The notes: generated by a model not told the origin, from the letters alone. Numbered from the stretch's first letter, positions 26,930-36,135 are shown. The stretch is DNA of 64,000 bases from Aquimarina acroporae (GCF_023195925.1 NZ_JALPRE010000015.1:62001-126000), one strand, 5' to 3'. Made by a program: numbers and translations.

Positions 26930-28180
26930 ATGAGAGTTTTTAAGTTTGGGGGAGCCTCTGTTAAAGATGCTAATGCGGTAAGAAATGTTGCAAGAGTGCT
27001 TAAAAAAACAGGGTGTCAGGAGCTAGTTGTTGTGATCTCTGCGATGGGAAAAACCACTAATGCGCTCGAGAAAATTGTTGATTCCTATTTGCAAAATGAT
27101 TCGGATTTGAAAGAACGTATTGAGTATTTGTATCAATACCACCTTACTATTTTAAAAGAATTGTTTGAGAATGAACAACATTCTATCTACACTAAAGTAA
27201 GAGATTTGTTTTCAGATTTATCGACTACCCTAGATAGAAATAAATCTAGGCAATACGACTATATCTATGATCAGATAGTATGTTATGGAGAACTTGTTTC
27301 GACCACCATTATTAGTGCCTACCTTAATGAAAACGAATTAATTAATGACTGGTTAGACGCACGCGAACTTATTAAAACCGATGCTTCTTATCGAGATGCC
27401 GAAGTAGATTGGGAACGAACCCAACGAATTATTTTAGATAAAATAAACACAAATGGGCTTACTATTACACAAGGTTTTATAGGCTCTGATACCAATAATT
27501 TTACCACTACCCTTGGCAGGGAAGGAAGTGATTATACTGCAGGTATTTTTGCATATTGTCTTGGTGCTGATAGTGTGAGTATTTGGAAAGATGTTCCTGG
27601 AGTTTTAAATGGAGATCCAAGAGTTTTTGAAGATACCCAATTGTTGACTCATGTTTCTTATAGTGAAGCTATAGAATTAGCATTTTATGGAGCTTCTGTA
27701 ATACATCCCAAAACTATTCAACCTTTACAGCGCAAAGAAATTCCATTGTTTGTAAGGTCATTTTTAAACCCAGACACTCCAGGTACTTCAGTGAAAAAGG
27801 GACAACCCCTGGAGCCTTATATACCTTGCTTTATCGTTAAAAAAGATCAAATCTTATTGTCATTATCATCACTTGATTTTTCATTCATTGTTGAAGAGAA
27901 TATTAGTGAGTTATTTGGTTTGTTCCATAAGCATCATATCAAGGTAGATCTTATTCAAAATTCAGCAATTAGTTTTTCAGTTTGTCTCGACGACAAATTT
28001 GACCAATTTATAGGATTGTTACCGCAACTTAAAGCAAAATTTAGAGTTAGTTATAATACAGGAGTTTCGTTATTTACCATAAGACACTTTACCGAAGAAG
28101 CTATTGGTTCATTAGAAAAAAATAAAGAAATTTTGCTAAAGCAAATTACAAGGGAGACGTATCAAATGGTCGCAAAATAA
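26930..28180 (+). CDS. lysC: aspartate kinase (monofunctional)
   Basis: 416 residues from the ATG at 26930; an upstream GTG at 26912 adds only IKKH-type residues. Phosphorylates aspartate, the first step to lysine, threonine and methionine. KFGGASV is at the N-terminus, then TTLGREGSDYTAGIFAYCLGADSVSIWKDVPGV (split by me) and the family mark FYGASVIHPKT (about 260). The C-terminal ~120 residues are an ACT-type regulatory region, weaker than usual. It might be threonine- or lysine-specific in feedback; the sequence does not say. Confidence 0.95.
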   Translation: MRVFKFGGASVKDANAVRNVARVLKKTGCQELVVVISAMGKTTNALEKIVDSYLQNDSDLKERIEYLYQYHLTILKELFENEQHSIYTKVRDLFSDLSTTLDRNKSRQYDYIYDQIVCYGELVSTTIISAYLNENELINDWLDARELIKTDASYRDAEVDWERTQRIILDKINTNGLTITQGFIGSDTNNFTTTLGREGSDYTAGIFAYCLGADSVSIWKDVPGVLNGDPRVFEDTQLLTHVSYSEAIELAFYGASVIHPKTIQPLQRKEIPLFVRSFLNPDTPGTSVKKGQPLEPYIPCFIVKKDQILLSLSSLDFSFIVEENISELFGLFHKHHIKVDLIQNSAISFSVCLDDKFDQFIGLLPQLKAKFRVSYNTGVSLFTIRHFTEEAIGSLEKNKEILLKQITRETYQMVAK

Positions 28181-28206
28181 TGAAATCACCAATTCATGGA
28201 TTTTGC

Positions 28207-28214
28207 TATATTTG
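28207..28214 (+). promoter_or_regulatory. -7 box of the olsF operon
   Basis: TATATTTG, an exact TAnnTTTG match, 22 bp before the ATG at 28237. Confidence 0.55.
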
Positions 28215-28236
28215 CAGTTAGCGCAAATTGTATTTA

Positions 28237-30045
28237 ATGCCCATAATCACAGCAAAAGAAATAGCCAGAGGGCTCAAATTAGATAAACTCGGTTTTATAG
28301 GTACCTTTTTAGGCTGGCTAGTTCTTAAAATTACCAGACTATCAAAGGTAAATAGGCAGTACGATAAAATTAGCCACCTCAAAGATCAGGAGTTTTTAAC
28401 CAAGGCATTAGAGATTCACGGGGCTAAATATGAGATTCCGGAAGAAGATTTAAGACGGTTACCAAAAGATGGTGCTTTTATTACTATCTCTAATCATCCG
28501 TTGGGAGGGCTAGATGGTATTGTTTTGTTAAAGTTACTGGTAGAACATAGATCAGATTATAAAATCATTGCTAATTTCTTATTGCATAACCTTATTCCAT
28601 TAAAACCCTATATAATGCCTGTAAATCCTTTTGAAGATAGAAAGGAGGCTAAGTCTAGTCATAAAGGTATTAAAGAAGCTATTTTGCACCTTAGGGAAGG
28701 GAAACCTTTGGGTATTTTTCCTGCTGGTGAAGTATCTACCATTAAAGATGGAAAGAATTATGTAGACAAAACCTGGGAGGATAGTGCTATGCGATTGGTT
28801 CAAAAGGCAAAAGTCCCAGTGATTCCTATTTATTTTCATGCGCGCAATAGCGGTCTGTTTTATCGATTGGCATCTATAAGCGATACCCTTAGAACAGCCA
28901 AATTACCTAGTGAGCTTTTTTCACAAGAAAATAAAGTGATTAAAGTAAGGATAGGAAACCCAATATCGGTAAAAGACCAGGAAGAACATACAGAGTTAGA
29001 TAATTTTACCAATTTTCTTAGGAAAAAGACGTACATGTTAGCCAATCCTTATGAGAAAAAGACCTTAAGAGAATCTATCCCAAGGAATTTAAAACTTCCA
29101 AAGTCTCCAAAAGAAATTGCTGGTGAAGGAAATACTCAGGTGATTGAGACAGAACTTCAGTTTTGTCGCGATAATGATAAGAGACTTTTGATGAGTAAGA
29201 ACTATGAGGTATTTCTGGCTCAGAAAAAGGATATTCCCAATATTTTAAACGAAATAGGAAGACTTAGGGAAATCACTTTTAGAGAAATAGGAGAAGGAAC
29301 TAATAACCCAATTGATCTTGATGAATTTGATAAGTACTATCACCATATGTTTTTGTGGGATAACGGCGCCAAAAGGTTGGTAGGAGCTTATCGCATGGGA
29401 ATGGGATCAAAAATTTATGCAAGTTTTGGAATCGATGGATTTTATCTTCAGGACTTATTTCGATTCGAACCCGAATTGCATAAAATGATGAGCCAGTCTA
29501 TTGAAATGGGGAGAGCGTTTATCATTAAAGAATATCAGCAAAGACCTATGCCATTGTTTTTATTATGGAAAGGTATTGTACATTGTACACTGCGTTTTCC
29601 CGAGCATAAGTATTTGATTGGTGGGGTAAGTATAAGCAATCGATTTAGTAATTTTTCGAAGTCTTTGATGATAGAATTTATGAAATCTCATTACTATGAT
29701 CCATATGTGGCACAATATGTGAGGCCTAAGAAAGAGTTCAAGGTGAAGCTAAAGGATGCCGATAAGGATTTTGTATTTGATGAAAGTAAAAGTGATCTCA
29801 ATAAGTTTGATAAAATTATTGATGAAGTAGAACCAGGGAGTCTTCGTATTCCTGTATTGATTAAAAAATACATTAAACAAAATGCTAAAGTGGTAGCTTT
29901 TAATGTGGATCCATTATTTAATAATGCGGTCGATGGGTTAATGTATATTCGCATTGCCGATTTACCCGACAGTACAGTGAAGCCTGTTATGGAGGAGTTT
30001 CAAGCAGAGCTGGAACAGAAATATTTTAAAAATGGGGATAAATAA
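28237..30045 (+). CDS. olsF: bifunctional acyltransferase, OlsF-type ornithine lipid synthase
   Basis: 602 residues from the ATG at 28237. The N-terminal half is a PlsC-type O-acyltransferase: ISNHPLGGLDG (acyl-transfer His/Asp), GIFPAGEVST, then VPVIPIYFHARNSG. The C-terminal half (from about 310, KNYEVFLAQKKDIPN) is a GNAT-like N-acyltransferase of the OlsB/hemolysin group (YRMGMGSKI, DGFYLQDLFRFEPEL, EMGRAFI). This architecture is that of OlsF, shown to make ornithine lipids in Serratia and found in Flavobacterium. The His and Asp are five residues apart, not the textbook four. Membrane-associated in the cytoplasm. Overlaps the next gene by 14 bp. Confidence 0.85.
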   Translation: MPIITAKEIARGLKLDKLGFIGTFLGWLVLKITRLSKVNRQYDKISHLKDQEFLTKALEIHGAKYEIPEEDLRRLPKDGAFITISNHPLGGLDGIVLLKLLVEHRSDYKIIANFLLHNLIPLKPYIMPVNPFEDRKEAKSSHKGIKEAILHLREGKPLGIFPAGEVSTIKDGKNYVDKTWEDSAMRLVQKAKVPVIPIYFHARNSGLFYRLASISDTLRTAKLPSELFSQENKVIKVRIGNPISVKDQEEHTELDNFTNFLRKKTYMLANPYEKKTLRESIPRNLKLPKSPKEIAGEGNTQVIETELQFCRDNDKRLLMSKNYEVFLAQKKDIPNILNEIGRLREITFREIGEGTNNPIDLDEFDKYYHHMFLWDNGAKRLVGAYRMGMGSKIYASFGIDGFYLQDLFRFEPELHKMMSQSIEMGRAFIIKEYQQRPMPLFLLWKGIVHCTLRFPEHKYLIGGVSISNRFSNFSKSLMIEFMKSHYYDPYVAQYVRPKKEFKVKLKDADKDFVFDESKSDLNKFDKIIDEVEPGSLRIPVLIKKYIKQNAKVVAFNVDPLFNNAVDGLMYIRIADLPDSTVKPVMEEFQAELEQKYFKNGDK

Positions 30046-31072
30046 CCTTTCGATTAAAAACTACATCACCTTACTTCTTTTCTTAACACACTTTTTTTTA
30101 TATTCTCAAGAACAAATCCAAGGAATTGTCTACGATAAGTTAACTGAAAAACCTCTAGTTGGAGTAACCGTTTATTTAGATGGTACAACAAACGGTACAG
30201 TGACAAATACAAAAGGAGAATTCTCTCTCATTATAAATCAAATGCCTTCAGAAAAACTGATTGTATCCTATTTGGGATATCAAACGGTAGTGCTAGATCA
30301 TCAAATGATTCTTGAGAAACAATATGAAAAAGTTTTTCTTGGTGAACAAACCGAAGAGTTAGGCGAGGTTGTACTATCAAAAGATACATGGAGTAGAAGA
30401 CGGAAGATGAGGTACTTTAAAAAGTACTTTTTGGGAGATTTAGCAATTCAGGAGAAATGTAAGATTATCAATGAAAAAGATATTAAATTACAATATAACC
30501 CAGAAGAAAATGTGTTGTTTGCCAGTGCTTCTGTTCCTTTAAAAATTCGAAATAAGTTATTAGGATATGAAATATCATATACTTTATTCGATTTTGAATT
30601 ACAATTTACGAATGATCCAGAAAATGGTAAGCAAAGGCGTATCAGTTATGTTTCAGGAACATCTTTTTTTAAAGAGCTTAGAAAAGAACCGTCAAAAAAA
30701 CATATTGAAAACAGAGCCTCATATTATAAAGGTTCTGGTTTACATTTTATGAGGGCCCTTATTACCAAAACATTGGAAGAGAATAAGTTTAGGATTTTTG
30801 ACGATAGAGTTGCCGGAGATTCTTTTGATTTTTTTAAAATAATTTACCAAAAAGGAGGGTTGGTAAAGGTTGAATTGGTGTTTAACAAAACAAAAGTAAT
30901 CTACGATCAAAAACTTACCACCCAAATGTGGGTGCCCAAAGGCTATTTTTTGGTAGACAAATTTGGAAATCATTCACCTCCCAATAGTATAGTGTATGAT
31001 GGGCACATGGCTAGTCTTAAAATTGGAGCCTTATTACCTCTAGATTATGCCTTAGTTAATAATCTGAATTAA
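30032..31072 (+). CDS. exported CarboxypepD_reg-like domain protein
   Basis: 346 residues. Signal peptide NYITLLLFLTHFFLYSQ, then a carboxypeptidase-regulatory-like beta-sandwich (IQGIVYDKLTEKPLVGVTVY, then GEFSLII...LIVSYLGYQTVVL, about 25-100), as at the N-terminus of SusC/TonB receptors, but no barrel follows. The rest is beta-rich and unrecognised. Its start lies inside olsF (14-bp overlap), so translation is coupled and a link with the envelope is likely. Confidence 0.88.
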   Translation: MGINNLSIKNYITLLLFLTHFFLYSQEQIQGIVYDKLTEKPLVGVTVYLDGTTNGTVTNTKGEFSLIINQMPSEKLIVSYLGYQTVVLDHQMILEKQYEKVFLGEQTEELGEVVLSKDTWSRRRKMRYFKKYFLGDLAIQEKCKIINEKDIKLQYNPEENVLFASASVPLKIRNKLLGYEISYTLFDFELQFTNDPENGKQRRISYVSGTSFFKELRKEPSKKHIENRASYYKGSGLHFMRALITKTLEENKFRIFDDRVAGDSFDFFKIIYQKGGLVKVELVFNKTKVIYDQKLTTQMWVPKGYFLVDKFGNHSPPNSIVYDGHMASLKIGALLPLDYALVNNLN

Positions 31073-31239
31073 AGAGTTTGACTATAAGAGTGATCACCTA
31101 AAAACTTGAGGTAAGAGCAAAGTAACGAGGCTATTTATAGTTTTTTTGTGTTGTTTGTCGATTAACCATAGTTTTTTTGCGGTTTCATTTGCTCTCTTTC
31201 CTTTCCGATATATGTAAATTAGTACTCTAAACAACATTT

Positions 31240-32457
31240 ATGGTGCTGCAATACGTTTATTTTGGGATAGCCTTTGTTGGTATTTTGATCTTTCTTTTTT
31301 TAATGAAAAAGTTGTTTGCCTGGTTAAAAACCAAGGTGAATCGCTTAGAGTATAATATCTTTTTCGGCAGTGCCAAGTTTTCTCAGTTTTTTAGATTTAT
31401 CACTCCAAGGCGAGAACGACATATTCTTACTTTTTTACTTAGGTTAGTGCGTATCTCTATCACAATTACCTTCCTGGTATTTTATCTCCCTTTCTTGTTT
31501 AGTCTAATGCCACAAACCAAAGAGTATGCAGATATTGTATTGGGTTACATCAAAAAGCCATTATTGTTTTTATATGATGGGCTTGTTGGGTTTATTCCTA
31601 ATCTGTTTTTTATTCTGGTCATCTTTTTTGTGACGAAATATTTGTTGAAATTTTTAAAATATGTAACAGCCGAACTGGAGCGAGAAGCTGTACGACTAGA
31701 CGGTTTTCATGCAGATTGGGCTCGACCTACATTCAACTTACTTCGTGTATTTATTATTGCATTTGCTCTTATTATAGTATTTCCTTATATCCCTGGATCT
31801 GATTCTCCGGCATTCAAAGGGTTGTCTATTTTCTTTGGGGTTCTGTTCTCTCTGGGTTCAACATCGGCAATATCAAATATTGTTGCAGGCGTGGTAATCA
31901 CCTATATGCGCCCCTTTAAGGTTGGAGATCGAGTAGAGATAGGAAATACGATTGGCGATGTAACCGAAAGAAGTCTTTTGGTTACTAGAATTCGTACGGT
32001 TAAAAATCTGGATGTAACTATCCCAAATTCTTCTATTTTGGGAAACCATATCATTAATTTCACAAAAAATGCTGCCGAAGATGTTGGTATTATCTTGCAT
32101 ACTTCTGTTACTATTGGATACGATGTGCCAAGTAATGACGTTATAAAAGCACTCATAGCAGGTGCCAAGAAAACCGAAATGATACTTGAGACGCCTACAC
32201 CCTTTGTTTTGGTAAAAAATCTAGATGATTTCTATGTGAATTATGAAATCAATGTATATACCAAAAATCCCGAAAAATCAGCATTGATTTATTCAATGCT
32301 TCATGAAAATATTAAAAATGAGCTTCATGCCGCGGGTATAGAAATTTTATCCCCACATTATCATGCGGTAAGAGATGGGAATGTGCTAACTGTACCACCC
32401 GAAAATGTCCCTGAAGGTTATATCCAACCTGGATTTAAATTTGAAAACAAAAGTTGA
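31240..32457 (+). CDS. MscS family mechanosensitive channel
   Basis: 405 residues with about five N-terminal membrane segments. The pore-lining region is FGVLFSLGSTSAISNIVAGVV (Gly/Ala/Ser-rich, about 205-225), then MRPFKVGDRVEIGNTIGDV, the beta domain, and the cytoplasmic alpha/beta vestibule with VTIPNSSILGNHIINF. It releases solutes on hypo-osmotic shock. Longer than E. coli MscS (286 residues) by an extra N-terminal membrane region. 72 bp before a second MscS gene. Confidence 0.93.
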   Translation: MVLQYVYFGIAFVGILIFLFLMKKLFAWLKTKVNRLEYNIFFGSAKFSQFFRFITPRRERHILTFLLRLVRISITITFLVFYLPFLFSLMPQTKEYADIVLGYIKKPLLFLYDGLVGFIPNLFFILVIFFVTKYLLKFLKYVTAELEREAVRLDGFHADWARPTFNLLRVFIIAFALIIVFPYIPGSDSPAFKGLSIFFGVLFSLGSTSAISNIVAGVVITYMRPFKVGDRVEIGNTIGDVTERSLLVTRIRTVKNLDVTIPNSSILGNHIINFTKNAAEDVGIILHTSVTIGYDVPSNDVIKALIAGAKKTEMILETPTPFVLVKNLDDFYVNYEINVYTKNPEKSALIYSMLHENIKNELHAAGIEILSPHYHAVRDGNVLTVPPENVPEGYIQPGFKFENKS

Positions 32458-32529
32458 TTTTTAGATAATACATATCTACAAATGAATTTATAATTTTAAA
32501 CATAAACACTAATATTAAAAATCGCACAA

Positions 32530-33384
32530 ATGTTACTATCGATGTTACAAGTAGACGCAGAGCAAGGAATAGAAAAAGCACAAGAATGGATGAATTATGG
32601 TATTGATTTGGCCAAAGAGTTTGGACCAAAAATTATTACAGCAATTCTCATTTATATCATTGGTTCTTGGGTGATCAAACGTATAACCAAAGGACTTACC
32701 AAAGTGTTTGCCAAAAGTAAATATGATGAATCCCTACAAAAGTTTTTATTAAACCTTGTATCGTGGGCACTTAAAATATTCTTGATTATCATAGTAATAT
32801 CAAGATTAGGAGTAGATGTAACCACATTTGCTGCAGTTATAGCAGCGGCTGGTTTGGCCATTGGTATGGCATTACAAGGTTCACTAGCAAATTTTGCTGG
32901 AGGAGTTTTGATTATGATTTTTAAACCATACAAGATAGGAGACCTTATTGAAGCGCAAGGAGTATTGGGAGTGGTAAAGGAGATAGAAATTTTCACTACC
33001 AAATTAACAACCCCACAAAATAAATTAGCTATCGTACCGAATGGTACTATGGCCAATGGAAATATTATAAATTATACTGCCGAAGGATTAATGCGTGTAG
33101 ATCTTACGATAGGAGTAGGGTATGATGAAGATATTAAAAAGACAAAAGAGGTACTTCTTAAAGTGTTAACTGACAATGACAAAGTATTGAAAGAACCTGC
33201 TCCTTCGGTAAATGTAGAGGGCCTAGGTGAGAGCTCTGTAGATTTTGCGGTACGACCATTTTGTAAACCTGAACATTACTGGGATGTGTACTTCGCGACT
33301 CTTGAGAATACTAAATTAGCTCTAGATGCTGCTGGTATTGAAATACCTTACCCACACTCTGTAGAAATACAAAAACAAGGATAG
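32530..33384 (+). CDS. MscS family mechanosensitive channel, small type
   Basis: 284 residues, the length of E. coli MscS. Three membrane segments: IITAILIYIIGSWVIKRI, LKIFLIIIVISRLGV and the TM3 pore helix FAAVIAAAGLAIGMALQGSLA with Gly/Ala packing. MIFKPYKIGDLIEAQG, VPNGTMANGNIINY and a C-terminal IPYPHSVEIQ follow. Sequence differs clearly from the neighbouring 405-residue channel, so the pair is not a recent duplication. A strong terminator follows. Confidence 0.95.
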   Translation: MLLSMLQVDAEQGIEKAQEWMNYGIDLAKEFGPKIITAILIYIIGSWVIKRITKGLTKVFAKSKYDESLQKFLLNLVSWALKIFLIIIVISRLGVDVTTFAAVIAAAGLAIGMALQGSLANFAGGVLIMIFKPYKIGDLIEAQGVLGVVKEIEIFTTKLTTPQNKLAIVPNGTMANGNIINYTAEGLMRVDLTIGVGYDEDIKKTKEVLLKVLTDNDKVLKEPAPSVNVEGLGESSVDFAVRPFCKPEHYWDVYFATLENTKLALDAAGIEIPYPHSVEIQKQG

Positions 33385-33411
33385 TATTGCTGATACAGAT
33401 TATAATACTAC

Positions 33412-33443
33412 AAAAGGCTGTCTTCTAGAAGACAGCCTTTTTT
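33412..33443. terminator. bidirectional terminator
   Basis: A full palindrome: AAAAGGCTGTCTTC / GAAGACAGCCTTTT with a TA centre and T6 on the plus strand. It lies between the mscS gene and the convergent arsC. Confidence 0.9.
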
Positions 33444-33447
33444 ATGT

Positions 33448-33873
33448 TTAAGAAATTGAAGAAGTCACATTTTGTTCAACGAAATTCTTACAATATTCTT
33501 TAATTTGGTTCCTTGTTTTGGTAAAAGCCGCATGAATTTCTTCTTCAGTCCCCTCTACTTTTGATGGGTCAAAAAAGTTGTAGTGTAACCGTTCTGCCTT
33601 ACCGGGAAAAAAAGGACATCTTTCTTTTGCGTTATCACATACAGTAAGTATATACTCAAATTTGATGTTAAGATATTCATCCAGGTTATTTGATGTATGA
33701 TTCGAAATATCAATGCCATCTTCTTTCATAATGGCAATTGCTCTGGGGTTAACTCCATGGGTTTCTACACCGGCACTGTAAATTGTTGCATGTCCGCCTG
33801 CAAAATGTTTTAAATAGCCTTCGGCCATTTGACTACGGCAAGAATTACCTGTGCATAGCACTAAAATATTCAT
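33448..33873 (-). CDS. arsC: thioredoxin-type arsenate reductase / LMW phosphatase family
   Basis: 141 residues. CTGNSCRS at 7-14 is the CX5R phosphatase loop. VCDNAKERCPFFPG (about 76-90) supplies the two extra cysteines used for thioredoxin-coupled arsenate reduction. Reduces arsenate to arsenite in the cytoplasm. Last gene of the arsR-DUF6428-arsN-arsC operon. No arsenite exporter is present before the terminator. Confidence 0.94.
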   Translation of the reverse strand: MNILVLCTGNSCRSQMAEGYLKHFAGGHATIYSAGVETHGVNPRAIAIMKEDGIDISNHTSNNLDEYLNIKFEYILTVCDNAKERCPFFPGKAERLHYNFFDPSKVEGTEEEIHAAFTKTRNQIKEYCKNFVEQNVTSSIS

Positions 33874-33889
33874 AATATGGTTTTTGTGG

Positions 33890-34387
33890 TTATAAAATTA
33901 ATTTGCTTCGTCTTTCTAAAATAGTATTATCATGCCAGACCCCATTTAGTCTTCCTACTTTTTCTCGATATCCAATTTCTCTAAATCCTACAGCTTTGTG
34001 CAACGCTATACTAGCTTTATTCTGGCGAAAAATACCGGCTTGTAACGTCCAGAATCCTTGCGCTTCACTCTCGTCTATTAATCGAGATAAAAGTAATTTA
34101 CCGATTCCTAAATTTCTAAATTTTGAAGTTATATAAATGCTAACTTCTGCTACGCCTTGATACACTTTTCGTTTAGAAGTAGGGGATAGGGCCGCCCAAC
34201 CCATGACTTGATTCTCTTTCATGGCCTTAAACCTACAAGGTTTTATATGAGATGCATCCCAGTCCTGCCAACTAGGAACTTTGGTTTCGAAAGTGGCAAT
34301 TCCTGTAGCAATTCCTTCTTGATAAATGGCTGCGATTTCTGACCAATCGTTTTCAGAAAAAGATACTATTTCTATGGGAGCACTCAT
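33890..34387 (-). CDS. GNAT acetyltransferase, ArsN / phosphinothricin acetyltransferase-like
   Basis: 165 residues with the PAT-family arrangement: IYQEGIATGIATFETKVPSW near the start, VAEVSIYITSKFRNLGIGKLLLS (acetyl-CoA loop), LQAGIFRQNKASIALHKAVGF. PAT-like enzymes in ars operons (ArsN) acetylate organoarsenicals such as arsinothricin; others detoxify phosphinothricin. Its position between DUF6428 and arsC, with no gap to DUF6428, favours an arsenic role. Confidence 0.88.
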   Translation of the reverse strand: MSAPIEIVSFSENDWSEIAAIYQEGIATGIATFETKVPSWQDWDASHIKPCRFKAMKENQVMGWAALSPTSKRKVYQGVAEVSIYITSKFRNLGIGKLLLSRLIDESEAQGFWTLQAGIFRQNKASIALHKAVGFREIGYREKVGRLNGVWHDNTILERRSKLIL

Positions 34388-34876
34388 TTAGCAACACCCA
34401 CTTCCTGGGGCACATGCATTCGCTACACTTGCTTCTGCAGTTTCTGGCACTCCGCAGGTTTCTTTTGCCTTACAATCTGTAGCTTCAACGCCAAGTTTTA
34501 CAATAAGTTGCCCTTCTTTTACTACAAAACCTGTGATAAGTAGCTGTGCTGTATGAAACATGGCATTTCCATATTCCATTTTAACGGGAGCGTCCATTTC
34601 ATACGACTTCATCTTACCTACTTTTCTTAGGATACCCAAAGCTTTATAAGCACTCATATAGTCTGCTTTACCTAGCTCCATAGGGCTTTCCCAAAGCTGA
34701 ATAACGGTCTCCTTCCAAGAGTCGGTTTGTGCACCACAGTCTACAGATTCGACGGTGATATGTTTTACCTCGGTGATGTGGTAATTGGTGCCTACCAACA
34801 TTCCTGGTGCGTATTCAAATAATAAAGATTTACCTTGATGTTCTGCCAATAACGTTATGAATTCTGATGTCGTCAT
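34388..34876 (-). CDS. DUF6428 family protein of arsenic operons
   Basis: 162 residues. It matches my recollection of DUF6428 (EYAPGMLVGTNYHITEVKHI, VDCGAQTDSWKETVIQLWE), a family often found behind arsR. The C-terminus is cysteine-rich (DCKAKETCGVPE ... ANACAPGSGCC), plausible for arsenite binding. No signal peptide. Stop codon directly adjoins the arsN-like start codon. Confidence 0.82.
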   Translation of the reverse strand: MTTSEFITLLAEHQGKSLLFEYAPGMLVGTNYHITEVKHITVESVDCGAQTDSWKETVIQLWESPMELGKADYMSAYKALGILRKVGKMKSYEMDAPVKMEYGNAMFHTAQLLITGFVVKEGQLIVKLGVEATDCKAKETCGVPETAEASVANACAPGSGCC

Positions 34877-34903
34877 ATCTATTGTTTTTAGTGTTGTTGC
34901 TGG

Positions 34904-35227
34904 TTAGCAACAGTTATGCTTTGTTTTATTAAAAAATGAATTTAAGGATTCCTGTAGCTCGTTCCATCGATCAAGGTCAATACAATAGCACATACTTTTA
35001 CCTTCTATTTCTCCTTTTAAAAGACCAATACTTTTGAGTTCTTTAAGATGTTGTGAAATAGTAGCTTGTGCCAGGCCAATTTCATCGACAAGATCATTGC
35101 ATATGCAAGAGTTTTGAGTGCTAATGTGTTGCAGAATAGCAATTCTTGCAGGATGCCCAAGTACTTTGAAAAATTGAGCCAGCTCATTTTGTCTTTGATC
35201 GAATATTTGTGATTTTGTAATTCCCAT
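34904..35227 (-). CDS. arsR: ArsR family metalloregulator
   Basis: 107 residues. Winged helix with the recognition helix GLAQATISQHLKELKSIGLLKG. The arsenite site is NSCICNDLVDEI (two cysteines in the ELCxC position of classical ArsR), with a third cysteine pair at the C-terminus (NCC). It represses its own operon; an operator is visible in front of it. Confidence 0.94.
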   Translation of the reverse strand: MGITKSQIFDQRQNELAQFFKVLGHPARIAILQHISTQNSCICNDLVDEIGLAQATISQHLKELKSIGLLKGEIEGKSMCYCIDLDRWNELQESLNSFFNKTKHNCC

Positions 35228-35240
35228 TATTCATTTATAT

Positions 35241-35256
35241 ATCGCAATATTACGAT
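35241..35256 (-). promoter_or_regulatory. ArsR operator overlapping the -7 box
   Basis: ATCGCAATATTACGAT, a 16-bp palindrome with one mismatched pair, 13 bp before the arsR ATG. On the minus strand its centre reads TAATATTG, a near-consensus -7 box, so ArsR binding would block the promoter. Confidence 0.7.
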
Positions 35257-35270
35257 AATAATAAATTAAT

Positions 35271-35302
35271 AAAAAGTCAGAAGTAAGTTTTCTGACTTTT
35301 TT
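35271..35302 (-). terminator. terminator-like hairpin between arsR promoter and TM2 gene
   Basis: 12-bp stem AAAAAGTCAGAA / TTCTGACTTTTT with a 7-nt loop and T-runs on both strands. It lies just downstream of the TM2-domain gene. Confidence 0.75.
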
Positions 35303-35308
35303 AACTTT

Positions 35309-35680
35309 TTAGAACCAGGGTTTTTTACCCGCCTGATAGGTTTGGTAAAACTCTTCATCCGATTTGGTAAGGTACATGATACCTTCTATGATTCCTACGA
35401 TCCAAGAAATTGAAGAAGTAATACCACAGGTAAAGATTCCTAATAAACCTAAAATTAGCATAATTACACCTTCTTTGGTATATCCTAGAACAAACTTGTG
35501 AATTCCCAGACTTCCTAAAACGATTCCTAGAATTCCGGCAAGCATCTTTTTGTTTTCACTAGAACTAAATACCTCCTTGGCATCTTCAGCAAATTCTTTG
35601 GCCGTTTCTTTTACAGTTTCTGCGGCTTCTTCTGCTCCTTTTTTAAGGTCATCCCCTAGATTGTTGTTTTCTTCGCTCAT
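35309..35680 (-). CDS. TM2 domain membrane protein
   Basis: 123 residues. An acidic, helical N-terminus (DDLKKGAEEAAETVKETAKE) precedes the TM2 domain: MLAGILGIVLGSLGIHKFVLGYTKEGVIMLI (split here), then FTCGITSSISWIVGIIEGIMYL with the conserved turn residues. Two membrane segments. Function unknown. Single-gene unit closed by a hairpin terminator. Confidence 0.9.
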   Translation of the reverse strand: MSEENNNLGDDLKKGAEEAAETVKETAKEFAEDAKEVFSSSENKKMLAGILGIVLGSLGIHKFVLGYTKEGVIMLILGLLGIFTCGITSSISWIVGIIEGIMYLTKSDEEFYQTYQAGKKPWF

Positions 35681-35744
35681 GTTGTTTAATTAATTGATTA
35701 ACTTCATGAAAAATACAAAAAAAATGTTTCCAATAATGATTCGA

Positions 35745-36131
35745 CTATAAAAAAGCTTTATCTATGGGTTCCCAAAGTTCAATTTTATTTCCTTCAGGAT
35801 CGATAATCCATCCAAATTTGCCATATTCATATTCCTCAACTTCACCTACCACAGTAACACCTTCTTTTTTAAGTACCTCTAACAGTTCTATTAGATTTTC
35901 AACCCGAAAGTTCATCATAAATTCTTTTTTGCTTGGAGCAAAATAAGTGGTGTCGTCCTTAAAGGGACTCCATTGGGTAGAGCAATCGTTCCCTTCTTTA
36001 TCTTTCCACCAAAACGTACAACCATAATCATCTACCGGTAGCCCGAGATGTTTACCATACCATTCTTTAATTGCTTTTGGGTCTTTGGTTTTGAAGAAAA
36101 ACCCTCCTAGTCCTGTTACTCTTTTATCCAT
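35745..36131 (-). CDS. VOC (glyoxalase-like) family protein
   Basis: 128 residues with two beta-alpha-beta-beta-beta modules: GLGGFFFKTKDPKAIKEWY, FWWKDKEGN, then MMNFRVENLIELLEVLKKEG and GKFGWIIDPEGNKIELWEP. The terminal Glu is a typical metal ligand. Enzyme or binding protein; substrate unknown. Four bp after the DUF1801 gene. Confidence 0.9.
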   Translation of the reverse strand: MDKRVTGLGGFFFKTKDPKAIKEWYGKHLGLPVDDYGCTFWWKDKEGNDCSTQWSPFKDDTTYFAPSKKEFMMNFRVENLIELLEVLKKEGVTVVGEVEEYEYGKFGWIIDPEGNKIELWEPIDKAFL

Positions 36132-36135
36132 AACA

